A stretch of 64,000 nucleotides of DNA, taken from positions 51,827-115,826 of the forward strand of contig DEJH01000041.1 in the NCBI GenBank assembly GCA_002353275.1, written 5' to 3'. The position numbers were made by a program, and so were the translations under genes. Source of the DNA: Caryophanales bacterium UBA2753. GTDB taxonomy: Bacteria; Bacillota_I; Bacilli_A; RFN20; CAG-826. A model generated the notes under the pieces. The model saw nothing but the letters and a program-made list of their open reading frames with translations. It was not told the DNA's origin and searched no databases. Below are positions 24,987 through 33,898 of the stretch, in pieces; position 1 is the stretch's first letter, and each line of letters starts with the position of its first letter.

Positions 24987-27676
24987 ATTTTTGCACTCCT
25001 CATTTTTTTCATTTCAAAGAAGCAAATTAATGGCAACCCTGCCGCAAGAATTGCACAGGCCAAAACATTTCCTAAAATAATAAATTCCCATCCAAACACA
25101 TTTCCAAATACTTTTCCAAAGATAACAGAGCATGAGATTTTAATAACTGCAGCAGCTATATATAAAGCAAGCTGTGCCTTGATAATTGATAATCCGTTTG
25201 CAATAGCGCTAAACGAAACAGCAACAATCCAGAAAAATGCATAAAGAAGGAAGAAAAGAAGAGTCTTAAAATCTACTGGAATTGTATTACTACCAAGCCA
25301 TATATCAAGTAATGGTTGGAAGAATACACCAATAAGTACTAATAAAACTGTAAAAACGGCAACAAATAACAATAACCTCTTAATTAATTTTTTAATGCCA
25401 TCAACATCGTTCGTTTCCTTCATTTTTGTAACCATCGACCAATATGGAAGCGTAATAGTAGCAAATAAGGAAATAACAACCTGAATCAATTTGTTGTAAT
25501 CCGTATATAAAACGGTTGTACTGGATCCATAAAAGTTGGATATTAATAATTCATTAGTAGAATTGATTGCTAGGAGCATCATCTGAATAACGAAGAATCC
25601 TAAACCTAATGACATTACTTCTTTGGTAGCAACCTTAGTAAAATCATTCTTCTTCAATCTGTAATTAGGGAAATATTTCTTCCAGACAATTATTGTTCCC
25701 ACTATTAAAGGAATATTGATAACACAGAAATACACTATTGATATGCTTATGAGCTTTGCTTCGTTTCCAGGAATTTGAATAATGGCGGCAAAAAGCATCA
25801 AGCACAATGTAGAAATAAGGGCAAACGAATTTGCAAAAGCCTGTTTTTGTAATGCCTGAAGAATGACAGTAACATTTTTCAAAGAGAACTCAATACAAAT
25901 AGAGGCGATGACAATAAGTAAACTTATTCTTAATACTATAGGAGATATGATTTCTGAGCTAATGCCTAGAAGCATATTGATATCTAAAGTAAATATTAAA
26001 ACCGTAGCAACTAGAAGAATCACTAAGGACATAAGAAAACTATAAACATACGTAGAAGTGATTAACTCATTTTGCTTCTTAATGTCATTTTCTAAAAGTG
26101 GCTTAATAAGTTTGTTCCTCAGACCATTTCCTAACCCCAAATCAAAAGTAATAATCATGCTCATGATTGATAAAATGGTTAACCAAATACCAAGAACGCC
26201 CTCGTTGTTAAAATAACGAATGTAAAGAGGGTATGAGAAGAATCCTAAAACTAATGACAATCCTTTAATCAAAAATGACATCAACACATTTCTTTTAAGA
26301 ATCGAATCATTGTCTTTTTTTGTTAACGATTTAATAACACTTTTTTCATCAAAAGGATCAAAAACAGCAGAGGAAGAATCTTTATCTAATCCATCTTTGA
26401 TTAATAAGAAAACCAATATGTAATCAAACGCGATACCTTGGTGAGGTTCTTTAAACATAATTAATAAATATAGGATTGTTAAAAAAATTTTATCTTCAAG
26501 TTCTATCTTTTTTGAAAAGAAAATACCTAATATAAGGAAAACCGGAAATGTTAGACCAAGAATTCCAAATTCGGCCATGAAATAAGTAAGAGTAGATGTT
26601 TGGGCATGAATGTTTTTTTCAATAGCTTCGGTTGCATAATATTGGCTCATTTTAGCCATACCATTTCCAAATATTGGGCTCTTAAGCCAGCACTGAAAGT
26701 CAAACACAATTGAGTTAATTCTATCTCCACCAAAAATAACAACCTTGCCATTTACCACTAACTTAGAGAAAACGCTAGGCATCCATTTTGATAAAAGGGG
26801 GACAATTTCTTTTTGAAAAACTGTAAATGATATGACTATGCCGAATATCAATAGATAGAAAAATGCCGTTAGCCAAATATTCTCGACTTTCCTATTAATC
26901 AAAAGTATTAACACGACCGCAAGACACAAATATCCAAAAGTGGAAAAGGTCAAAATAAGACCTAATAAATAAGTAAGGAAAAATATCTTTCTAATTTTCT
27001 TCCTAAACAAAATTTCAAAACTTAGCGCTAGCAAAAGAAAAGTAGCAAGTAAGCCTGGTTCCCAAAACGCTCCTTGCATTCTTGTTTCTCCATATTGAAA
27101 TGTTAAAAAGAAGTAATTGTAAAATACTGTTCCTTTTCCAGAAATAAATGTTGGGAAGAAAGAATAGTTAATATCAGTGATTAATGTAGGTATGAAAACG
27201 ATAATCGCAAATAAAGTTAAGATAAAAATAGCGATTTGGTAATATTTAATAAACTTATCAAAATTGAATAATCTTGCGATTATAAATGCACAGCATATCC
27301 TTAATCCATATGACATGTACATCATTAGAGAACTTGTCTCATTAGCCGCAAAGATGGTGATAAAAGCGTTTAACGCAAATATGCCAAAAGCGATCATCAT
27401 CCATGTTGGTCGCTTTTTCTTTATCATGTTTGCAACATAGGAAGATCCATTGATGAATATGTATATGAACGCAACAGTTAAAACTGAAATCAAAAGAACA
27501 AGTGTTTGATAGAAAGTGTCATCAAGAAGATATGTATATGTATAACCGCTGTTTAAGAGAATAATAGCGAAAACAGCAACCGCTAAAAGACCACGGAAAA
27601 GTTTGCTCTTGTTGTTAGTAACAAATAAGCGTAAATCTGAAAATACTGAACAAATATTTTTAATTACCACGTTCAT
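24983..27676 (-). CDS. Wzy-like polymerase fused to Wzx-like flippase
   Basis: The 897-residue polytopic protein has two parts. Residues 1-430 look like an O-antigen ligase/polymerase: many helices, a large external loop carrying TRMQGAFWEPGLLATFLLLA, and a GNGMAKMSQYY region with HAQTSTLTYFMAEFGILGL. Residues 460-897 look like a polysaccharide flippase of the MVF superfamily: NVLMSFLIKGLSLVLGFFSY, YFNNEGVLGIWLTILSI, DLGLGNGLRNKLI, and a C-terminal multi-helix bundle. Wzx moves lipid-linked repeats across the membrane and Wzy joins them; they are normally separate genes. The frame is unbroken and both halves seem full length. Overlaps of 4 bp link both neighbours in one operon. Confidence 0.8.
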   Translation of the reverse strand: MNVVIKNICSVFSDLRLFVTNNKSKLFRGLLAVAVFAIILLNSGYTYTYLLDDTFYQTLVLLISVLTVAFIYIFINGSSYVANMIKKKRPTWMMIAFGIFALNAFITIFAANETSSLMMYMSYGLRICCAFIIARLFNFDKFIKYYQIAIFILTLFAIIVFIPTLITDINYSFFPTFISGKGTVFYNYFFLTFQYGETRMQGAFWEPGLLATFLLLALSFEILFRKKIRKIFFLTYLLGLILTFSTFGYLCLAVVLILLINRKVENIWLTAFFYLLIFGIVISFTVFQKEIVPLLSKWMPSVFSKLVVNGKVVIFGGDRINSIVFDFQCWLKSPIFGNGMAKMSQYYATEAIEKNIHAQTSTLTYFMAEFGILGLTFPVFLILGIFFSKKIELEDKIFLTILYLLIMFKEPHQGIAFDYILVFLLIKDGLDKDSSSAVFDPFDEKSVIKSLTKKDNDSILKRNVLMSFLIKGLSLVLGFFSYPLYIRYFNNEGVLGIWLTILSIMSMIITFDLGLGNGLRNKLIKPLLENDIKKQNELITSTYVYSFLMSLVILLVATVLIFTLDINMLLGISSEIISPIVLRISLLIVIASICIEFSLKNVTVILQALQKQAFANSFALISTLCLMLFAAIIQIPGNEAKLISISIVYFCVINIPLIVGTIIVWKKYFPNYRLKKNDFTKVATKEVMSLGLGFFVIQMMLLAINSTNELLISNFYGSSTTVLYTDYNKLIQVVISLFATITLPYWSMVTKMKETNDVDGIKKLIKRLLLFVAVFTVLLVLIGVFFQPLLDIWLGSNTIPVDFKTLLFFLLYAFFWIVAVSFSAIANGLSIIKAQLALYIAAAVIKISCSVIFGKVFGNVFGWEFIILGNVLACAILAAGLPLICFFEMKKMRSAKI

Positions 27677-28647
27677 CTTTTTCTCAAAACATGGTTCCTA
27701 ATTGAAACCAAAAACTCCTTAAACCTTAAAGATAATGGTTTACATATAATATGATCACAGTAATTTTGATATCTCTTGTTTTCACGACTATCAATTAAGA
27801 CATTCAATTTACGGTCCAAAGAATAAACAGGCACTTCACAGAATCTTTTTGTCATAACGTTTCTTTTATATTTCTTGAAATTAATTTGATTATGAATACT
27901 AAATGTGTCCACACCGATATTTCTAATCAAATTAACTTTTGGGGAGATTACATAAAGATCTCGCATCATAATGCATTCAATTAAGTGGAAATCCCATGAA
28001 TTAAATCTTTTCTCCTTAAGATACTTGGTTCTTTCAAAAAGGACTGATTTATATTGTTGGTTCGCCAACGCCTTATTCTTGTATTTGCTGAAAAACTCTT
28101 CTTTAAATAAAGGTGAATCCACTTCTTCAAGATAACGTGGGTAATATTTCTTAAACTTACTAGACCAACTTGCCCATCCACAAGGGAGAAGCGCTTTCAC
28201 TCTAAAGCAATCAGTCTTACATTTTTCAAATTTGTTGCCACCATAGTTCGTACCGCAAACTAAAAATGTATTTTCATCATCTTTGTAGTAATCAAGCATT
28301 TGTTCGCAATATGAGAAGAATGATTCATTAGGTAAGTTATCATCTTCAATAAAAATACACTTTTCTTCTTTATCAAATATTTCCCAAGCACCAATACCGA
28401 TGTTTTGATATACACCTCTATTTTCTTTGGCAAAGTCTTTAATAACTTCACAGTCCCAATCAATCATGCTTAAAACAAGATTTCTAACTTTCTCTACTTC
28501 TTGTTTTTCAGTTTCGTTTCTTCCTTGGTCTGATCTTAAATAGAGTTTTGACGGTTTAACTTTCCTTAGTACATCAAAAATACGAGGCAAGCTCTCACTT
28601 CTCTTGAATAGGAATATACAAACAGGGATATTAAATTGAGTAGACAT
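27673..28647 (-). CDS. GT-A-fold glycosyltransferase
   Basis: The 324-residue protein begins with IPVCIFLFKRSESLPRIFDV and has YLRSDQGRNE, IGIGAWEIF and the acidic metal-binding motif FIEDDNLP (about residues 96-103), then CGTNYGG and a GWASWSSKF segment. This fits the nucleotide-diphospho-sugar transferase type often labelled HlpA-like. It is the first gene of a three-gene operon with the Wzy-Wzx fusion and the permease-glycosyltransferase fusion. GAGAATC is the only weak ribosome-site candidate. Specificity unknown. Confidence 0.75.
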   Translation of the reverse strand: MSTQFNIPVCIFLFKRSESLPRIFDVLRKVKPSKLYLRSDQGRNETEKQEVEKVRNLVLSMIDWDCEVIKDFAKENRGVYQNIGIGAWEIFDKEEKCIFIEDDNLPNESFFSYCEQMLDYYKDDENTFLVCGTNYGGNKFEKCKTDCFRVKALLPCGWASWSSKFKKYYPRYLEEVDSPLFKEEFFSKYKNKALANQQYKSVLFERTKYLKEKRFNSWDFHLIECIMMRDLYVISPKVNLIRNIGVDTFSIHNQINFKKYKRNVMTKRFCEVPVYSLDRKLNVLIDSRENKRYQNYCDHIICKPLSLRFKEFLVSIRNHVLRKR

Positions 28648-28763
28648 ATTGATTCTCGTATGGTTGATTCTATCACAAATGCGCTTTCGTTGTATAGAAC
28701 ACGATATTTAAAAAATAACGTGATTCTTATATAACGTACATGGAATTTGTATGTTTTCGATAA

Positions 28764-28788
28764 TAAAAATGATTGCAATTATGCAATC
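28764..28788 (-). terminator. terminator of the GT2 gene
   Basis: Leftward stem GATTGCA/TGCAATC (28782-28788 with 28771-28777, 4-nt loop) followed by ATTTTTA, 26 bp after the stop of the GT2 gene. Confidence 0.75.
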
Positions 28789-28813
28789 AAGAAATTAAGA
28801 AATAGCTATATGA

Positions 28814-29596
28814 TTAAGTCTTCTTCATATATCTTAAACGCCTATAGAAAAAGTAGAGTCCATTTCTCCAGGCATATAAGGTTGATTTGACCTTTCCAAA
28901 CCCATATAATTTTTGGAACATTTCTTTATGATATTTGATTAAACTAACCTTGCTTTCACTTGATAAAGAAGAAGACATTCTTCTATAAGAAGCTAATACC
29001 TTTTTTAATCTATAACAATTGGCTTTTTCAGATAACTTAATCCACAAAGCGTAATCATTTCTTTTCATGATTGAATTTGGTATCTCTAAGTCAGGATAAA
29101 TGTCTCTTTTATACATGACTGTCAAGCAACCAACATAGTCTGTTTTGATAAATGTTTTATGTTTCATTCTAAGCGGTCCAGTAACATACACACCTCTTGA
29201 ACAACCGTCCTCATCAATCTCGTTATAATCAGTGCATGAGAAAGAATAATTATGTTCTTTCATGAACGATAGTTGTTCTTCTAGCTTTGTTTCTAACCAA
29301 ATATCGTCTCCATCGAGAAACGCAATATATTCACCATGTGCATTCTTTATCCCTCTATTACGGGAGAACGCCGCTCCTGATTGAGCTTCATTTTCAAGCA
29401 AAACAATCCTGCTATCATTTATTGATTTAACAATATCAACCGTTCTATCTTTTGAATAATCATCAATAACAATAATCTCAAAATTTTGATATGTTTGGAT
29501 CAATATAGAATCAATAGTAGTTTTAATTGTTTTCTCACAATTATATGCAGGAACTATTACAGAAACAAGGCTGCTATCTTCTTTCGTTTTAATCAT
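28814..29596 (-). CDS. family 2 glycosyltransferase
   Basis: The 260-residue product has the GT2 hallmarks: VSVIVPAYNCEKTIKTTIDS, FEIIVIDDYSKDRT, AAFSRNRGIKNAHGEYIAFL and DGDDIW, the DXD metal site. The downstream NDYALWIKLS segment is the usual acceptor-side motif. I start at the ATG at 29596; an extension to 29620 would need TTG and lacks a ribosome site. It is monocistronic with its own terminator and is the last gene before the IS30 element. Confidence 0.88.
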   Translation of the reverse strand: MIKTKEDSSLVSVIVPAYNCEKTIKTTIDSILIQTYQNFEIIVIDDYSKDRTVDIVKSINDSRIVLLENEAQSGAAFSRNRGIKNAHGEYIAFLDGDDIWLETKLEEQLSFMKEHNYSFSCTDYNEIDEDGCSRGVYVTGPLRMKHKTFIKTDYVGCLTVMYKRDIYPDLEIPNSIMKRNDYALWIKLSEKANCYRLKKVLASYRRMSSSLSSESKVSLIKYHKEMFQKLYGFGKVKSTLYAWRNGLYFFYRRLRYMKKT

Positions 29597-29667
29597 ATCG
29601 GTTCTTTTCAATAATAACAAATTATTGAGTGTCTAACAACACCGTAACATTATAGGAGACAAAGATA

Positions 29668-29704
29668 TAACTTGAAAAACTAAATTCCGTTTTTAGAATT
29701 AAAC
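29668..29704 (+). repeat. IS30 left terminal inverted repeat
   Basis: Begins TAACTTGAAAAACTAAATTC and pairs with the right end at 31324-31360 with few mismatches. Confidence 0.8.
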
Positions 29705-29778
29705 TTTGTTTTTCGGAATTTTCTCTTACAAATGTTATGTTTTATATGTCTATGCTTCCGTCGAAAGGAGGTCATCAT

Positions 29779-31092
29779 ATGAAACAAAAGCATATGACAA
29801 AAGAAATGCGAGAACGCATTGAAAAAGGTATTAGAGAAGGTGAATTTTTAATAGAAATTGCTAATGCGATCGATAAAGACCCTACTACTATATCGAAAGA
29901 AGTATACAAACATAGAAATAAGGTTATAAAAGATCCTAAATCCACTGTTGTATCTAGCTTCTGCACAAAGTGTTCTAATTTTCAAAAATGTGACATTATC
30001 CATTTATGCAAAACACAAGGATGCAGCAAAAAATGTAAAAGTTGCTCTAGTCTTAATCCAACATTAATTTGTTCATTTTTTATCGAAAACAAATGTAAAA
30101 GATTAAGTAGATTTCCTTATGTTTGTAATGGATGTAGTAAAAGATTAAGGTGTCGATTAGAAAAATATGAATATGTTCCTATAACCGCTCAAAGGGATTA
30201 TGAAAAAGAACTTCATGAATCTAGACAAGGATTAAACCTCACTGGTGATGAATTTAAAAAGATTGATGAGGTTTTCAAGGAAGGATTTGAAAACGGACAA
30301 TCCATCAATCATATAATCGCTAATAATCCAGAACTTAAGATATCAGTTAAAACAGGATATAACTATGTCAATTCTGGTAATTTCCAGGTTAAACACAATG
30401 ATTTACCTAACTATATGAATCATATTCTTAAGAAAAGGAAGATTATTTCTAAAGATTATGAATATCAAGAAAATAGAGATATGAACCGTAAAGGAAGGGA
30501 ATATTACGATTATCTTCTATATATCGACACAAACGATATTGTTTATCACGGAGAACTAGACTGTGTTGGGATAACAAAAGATTATGTCGGAGCTTTACTT
30601 ACTATCATCATTCCTAAATGGAGTTTCTTACTTTTATTTAAGCTAGACATAAAAGATATGGCTCACGTTAATAGTTGTATCAATTTTGTTTATAAAGCAA
30701 TGGGTTATGACAAATTCAATAAATATTTAGGGGTTCTTTTAACAGATAGAGGCCCAGAATTTAATGACTATCAAGGAATTGAATTTGATGAAGATGGGGT
30801 TAGAAGATGTAGACTATTCTACTGTGATTCAGGTCAATCCACTCAAAAACCATTTGTAGAAAGAATTAATCGAGAAATAAGAAGATATGTCTTTAAAGGA
30901 CAATCGGTTGAGAATTTATCTCAAATAGACTGTGATTTAATCGCTTCTTACATTAACAACATGACTTTAGATGGATTAGGCAATAGAACGCCATATGAAT
31001 TCGCGAAAAGATTTTTAGGTGAAGAAATCCTAGAAAAATTAAATATCGAATACATTAAAGCGAATGATTTAATTATCAAAAATATCGATTAA
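29779..31092 (+). CDS. IS30-family DDE transposase
   Basis: The 437-residue protein starts at the ATG at 29779, preceded by AAAGGAGG. It has an N-terminal HTH (MTKEMRERIEKGI, EIANAIDKDPTTISKEV) typical of IS30, a Cys-rich zinc-binding region (CTKCSNFQKC, then CKKCKSC-like spacing) and a catalytic core with Asp in GELDCVG, Asp in LLTDRGPEFND and Glu in KPFVERINREIRRYVF, completing the DDE triad. C-terminal NRTPYEFAKRFLG fits the family. All catalytic residues are present, so it should be active. Confidence 0.92.
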   Translation: MKQKHMTKEMRERIEKGIREGEFLIEIANAIDKDPTTISKEVYKHRNKVIKDPKSTVVSSFCTKCSNFQKCDIIHLCKTQGCSKKCKSCSSLNPTLICSFFIENKCKRLSRFPYVCNGCSKRLRCRLEKYEYVPITAQRDYEKELHESRQGLNLTGDEFKKIDEVFKEGFENGQSINHIIANNPELKISVKTGYNYVNSGNFQVKHNDLPNYMNHILKKRKIISKDYEYQENRDMNRKGREYYDYLLYIDTNDIVYHGELDCVGITKDYVGALLTIIIPKWSFLLLFKLDIKDMAHVNSCINFVYKAMGYDKFNKYLGVLLTDRGPEFNDYQGIEFDEDGVRRCRLFYCDSGQSTQKPFVERINREIRRYVFKGQSVENLSQIDCDLIASYINNMTLDGLGNRTPYEFAKRFLGEEILEKLNIEYIKANDLIIKNID

Positions 31093-31105
31093 ATAAAGCA
31101 CGAAT

Positions 31106-31139
31106 TAAAAAAATCCAAGTAGAAGGAAGCTACCTGGAT
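31106..31139 (-). terminator. antisense-direction terminator inside the IS right end
   Basis: Leftward stem ATCCAGGTAG/CTACTTGGAT (31130-31139 with 31113-31122, one mismatch) followed by TTTTTTT. It faces transcription entering from the right and would stop leftward read-through from the AAA/TOPRIM operon into the transposase. Confidence 0.65.
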
Positions 31140-31323
31140 AAGCATATGACGGAAGCATAGAACTGAATTTACTCTTACAACGGAATTTACCGTAATCTTT
31201 TCTTATGCTTTCCTAACTCTATTTTTATCGCTATTTTTGTTGCTTTGCAAGAGTTTGAAACACTTAATTCCGTTTTAATTAAAGAAAAACTCCGTTAAAT
31301 AGCATTTAATCTTTCAAACAAAA

Positions 31324-31360
31324 TTTTAATTCTATAAACGGAATTTAGTTTTGCAAGTTA
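31324..31360 (-). repeat. IS30 right terminal inverted repeat
   Basis: Complement begins TAACTTGCAAAACTAAATTC, matching the left end. The remaining 99 bp to 31459 contain nothing I recognise. Confidence 0.8.
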
Positions 31361-31459
31361 CAATAGGAGACAAAGAATATACAAAAGAAAAGTTGACCAG
31401 CATCAGCTTAGAATCTCACTCAAAAAGGAATATACAATCGCTTTGTCGTAGTAAACTAA

Positions 31460-32002
31460 TTAAATAATATTAGCTTTATTCGGTAAATATTTTGACAAAA
31501 CAACAAGTATGTTGCTACAGTTAAGTTCAATGGCTAGCTTGCTTAATCTTTCCTTATCAACTCTGCTAATCATATTGTTTTTTGCAAAATCTTTTGCTTC
31601 CTGTGTTTTGTTTGTTAAAGTTTCTGGCTCAACTTTTAGAAAAACATTTTCGGCGTTTTTGCAAAACCAAACAAGTTCATATTCTTTTTCGTTAATGTAG
31701 TCACACAAATTGTGAAAGAAAGAACCTTTCTTATACGCTTTTTCAGTCGAATCGGTATCAATGAAATAAATAGTAACTGTCTTACCACCTTCATTATATG
31801 ACCTAAACATGTTTTTAAGATTTTTAATTTTGTTCTCGATTTTTTTATTTTTGTAATTTGCTTTGCCACCTAATGTAATCCACTGAATGTTAACACCAGA
31901 CGTGTCAAAAAAGTGTTTAATCACATCGTTAATATAGACAGCATCTGTTTTTTCTTCACTCGAGGTTTCTGCAACAAGTAAAAGTTGAAGAGGATTATCC
32001 AT
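31460..32002 (-). CDS. TOPRIM/RloB-like partner of the AAA ATPase
   Basis: The 180-residue protein shows a TOPRIM-like pattern: a beta strand ending in Glu (LQLLLVAETSSEE), an acidic strand end TIYFIDTDS (DxD) and VWFCKNAENVFL. RloB and AbiLii proteins share this general layout beside AAA ATPases. The ATG at 32002 has GGAGGAGG 8 nt upstream, lying inside the end of the ATPase gene; the coding regions overlap by 8 bp, so the effector is made only when the ATPase is translated. It is probably the nuclease effector of a two-gene defence module. Active-site identity is not proven. Confidence 0.6.
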   Translation of the reverse strand: MDNPLQLLLVAETSSEEKTDAVYINDVIKHFFDTSGVNIQWITLGGKANYKNKKIENKIKNLKNMFRSYNEGGKTVTIYFIDTDSTEKAYKKGSFFHNLCDYINEKEYELVWFCKNAENVFLKVEPETLTNKTQEAKDFAKNNMISRVDKERLSKLAIELNCSNILVVLSKYLPNKANII

Positions 32003-33368
32003 TATTTGTTCCTCCTCCAAAAACTTTTACAAAATCTACAGAACTGATATTAAATGGTGAATTAGGAATCATTCCATGTCTATATAAATTAACGACTGAA
32101 TAATTACCATTTCTCTTCCACGAAGTAATTTTTTTGCCGTTGATGAAATCAATTGAATGTTTTAATTTATATTCATCCAGTAACTCCATTGGGCCTAAAT
32201 TATGTGTTGTGAAAATAAATTGTCCATTGGTAAAACCAATAAAATACTCAATTAGTTTGCATAAATATACATCGTGAATATTGGAATCAAACTCATCAAT
32301 AAAAACAATTTCTCCATTTTCAATCGCATTTAAATATGGGAATAATGTAATCAATTTCTTTACTCCACTACTTTCAAATTCAGAAGACACTTCAATATCT
32401 TTTGCTTCGCCTTTATAAACAAGTATTTTTTTGCAGTAATATTTCTCTCTGTTTATGGTTTTATCAATTTTAATGTCCTTTAAATCTGGCTTAAACACTT
32501 TGATAAATTGGCACACCCTCTTGATCTCTTTTTCATATTCCTTAAATTTTTTTAAATCAACTTCATCTATCTCGTTATCTATTAATACTTTTTGCGTCTT
32601 TAAATCGTTCTTTTCTTTATTCATTTGAATCTTATCTATAATTGCAATAATGCGCTCATATGACTCATAGTGTTGATCTCTTTTGTCAATATAAACATTA
32701 ATACTAATAGCAAATAATAAAGTATTTAAAATCGCATAGAAAAATGATGTTTCTTTGCCTGTTAAATGTTTCTTATAAGAAACTTCTCGCTGTGTACTAT
32801 AAACAATCAATGATACTAATGCAGATGCCGATTCTAATAAGTTTTTGGTTTCTTTTTCAATGTCGTCTTTTAAATGAATAACACGATCATTCAAGTAAAC
32901 AAAATCTCCATCTTTGGTTTCAAATACTTTTTCTTCGTTATCAATATTTCCCCATGTTTGGCCTTGAACGACACTTAATAACTCATGAATAATCATTAAG
33001 TTTTCATCTTTTAAAGAATACTCAAGAATATGATGAAAAACATCTCGCGTCCTGCCGTTTTCAATCATCGCAAAATATAAATCTATATAAACTTTTTCGA
33101 TTTGATGATTGATCAATTCTTTAAAGCCGCCAACATAACTCTCGCCTCTTAAGTAATTGGGATTTAATAATGTTCTCTTATAAATGTCTAAAGTATGTGC
33201 TATTGCGGTCTTGCCTTCGCCATTTGTGCCATAAATTGCTTTAACCATTGGTTTTTTACCATATGTGTCATCAATCGTTTTATTTGCAAACTGTATTTCA
33301 ATTGGCTCATCAAGGCACTTAACACCATATGTTTTTAAGTTAAGTAAAACAAATCTGGTATTTTCCAT
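31995..33368 (-). CDS. AAA-family (AAA_15/21-type) ATPase of a defence module
   Basis: The 457-residue ABC-like ATPase has Walker A GTNGEGKT (47-54), a long middle coiled region (residues 150-330), an ABC-signature-like segment (FESSGVKKLITLFPYL), Walker B EIVFIDEFDSNIH and an H-loop FTTHNLGP. This is the layout of RloA/AbiL/PARIS-type and OLD-like ATPases that gate a nuclease encoded next to them. The ATG at 33368 follows GGAG at 11 nt, and a clear promoter lies upstream (-10 at 33392-33397). Overlap with the downstream TOPRIM-like gene marks a two-gene operon. Confidence 0.8.
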   Translation of the reverse strand: MENTRFVLLNLKTYGVKCLDEPIEIQFANKTIDDTYGKKPMVKAIYGTNGEGKTAIAHTLDIYKRTLLNPNYLRGESYVGGFKELINHQIEKVYIDLYFAMIENGRTRDVFHHILEYSLKDENLMIIHELLSVVQGQTWGNIDNEEKVFETKDGDFVYLNDRVIHLKDDIEKETKNLLESASALVSLIVYSTQREVSYKKHLTGKETSFFYAILNTLLFAISINVYIDKRDQHYESYERIIAIIDKIQMNKEKNDLKTQKVLIDNEIDEVDLKKFKEYEKEIKRVCQFIKVFKPDLKDIKIDKTINREKYYCKKILVYKGEAKDIEVSSEFESSGVKKLITLFPYLNAIENGEIVFIDEFDSNIHDVYLCKLIEYFIGFTNGQFIFTTHNLGPMELLDEYKLKHSIDFINGKKITSWKRNGNYSVVNLYRHGMIPNSPFNISSVDFVKVFGGGTNNG

Positions 33369-33391
33369 AGTTAATCACGCTCCGTATCAAT

Positions 33392-33421
33392 ATTATATTA
33401 TCTTTGATTTTCATATTTCAA
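33392..33421 (-). promoter_or_regulatory. promoter of the AAA/TOPRIM-like operon
   Basis: Leftward -35 TTGAAA (33416-33421), 18-bp spacer, -10 TATAAT (33392-33397), with the ATG at 33368. Confidence 0.7.
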
Positions 33422-33535
33422 TATAAAATATACATTTTGTATTTTTTGTATTAACAACATAAAAATTATGTGTTATCTTTTATACATGGAATCTAAAAAG
33501 CTTCCTCAATTATAGATAATTATAGTCCTTTAACA

Positions 33536-33615
33536 ATCATCGTTGTTGGATAAGGATTATAACAGCAACGATGATGTGTGGAATAAATTCCGCCATCATA
33601 TTTTGATGGCTTTTT
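33536..33615 (+). promoter_or_regulatory. attenuator-like leader with mutually exclusive hairpins
   Basis: Arm 1 ATCATCGTTG (33536-33545) pairs perfectly with arm 2 CAACGATGAT (33566-33575). A terminator follows: GCCATCA (33592-33598) with TGATGGC (33604-33610) and TTTTT. ATGATG at 33571-33576 in arm 2 can instead pair with CATCAT at 33594-33599 of the terminator arm. This gives the anti-antiterminator, antiterminator and terminator set expected of a riboswitch or attenuator. It lies 35-114 bp upstream of a strong-Shine-Dalgarno small gene. The ligand or trigger is unknown. Confidence 0.55.
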
Positions 33616-33649
33616 ATATTCAAATAACATAGAAAGGAGGTAACTAAAC

Positions 33650-33898
33650 ATGCAACTTGATTCTGTTTTAGCCAAAAATCGTCCATCGCCATGGAACGAA
33701 GCCGACTATATTGAAGCGTACAAAAAAGTCGTCCCAAGCGCTACTCAAGACGACAATTATGATATTGCAGCTGTTATAACAAGCGGCGGTGTTAACGGAC
33801 ACGCACTAATGTACTACAGTTACAATAGAAGCCATGATAATCAATATCATATATGTTATCATTTTGTTTCTGATAATGAATTAGTTTATTTCATTTAG
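33650..33898 (+). CDS. small hypothetical protein behind an attenuator-like leader
   Basis: The 82-residue product is preceded by GAAAGGAGGTAACTAAAC, one of the best ribosome sites in the window, so it is very likely expressed. It has no signal peptide or membrane helix. The first half is polar (SPWNEADYIEAYKKVV), and the second half is rich in Tyr and His (ALMYYSYNRSHDNQYHICYH). No family recognised. It is on the opposite strand to nearly all neighbours and is transcribed away from the AAA operon. Confidence 0.6.
   Translation: MQLDSVLAKNRPSPWNEADYIEAYKKVVPSATQDDNYDIAAVITSGGVNGHALMYYSYNRSHDNQYHICYHFVSDNELVYFI

Larger units (their letters stand above)
29668..31360 (+). mobile_element. IS30-family insertion sequence, complete
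   Basis: Terminal inverted repeats of about 36 bp begin TAACTTG at 29668 and at 31360 on the other strand, with three mismatches over the conserved AAAACTAAATTCCGTTT core. One intact DDE transposase lies inside. An inner 14-bp perfect inverted repeat, TCTATGCTTCCGTC (29749-29762) with its complement at 31148-31161, brackets the gene. Outside the ends, the 14-bp sequence ATAGGAGACAAAGA occurs on both sides (29652-29665 and 31363-31376), close to the ends but at slightly different distances; it may be an imperfect target duplication. Confidence 0.85.

Noticed and set aside
24972..25244. Rightward 90-codon reading at the end of the Wzy-Wzx gene
   Set aside because: Antisense to a clear membrane protein; no start signal and composition typical of a shadow.
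33537..33737. Leftward reading over the attenuator and small gene
   Set aside because: It lies opposite a strong terminator, hairpins and a gene with a much better ribosome site.
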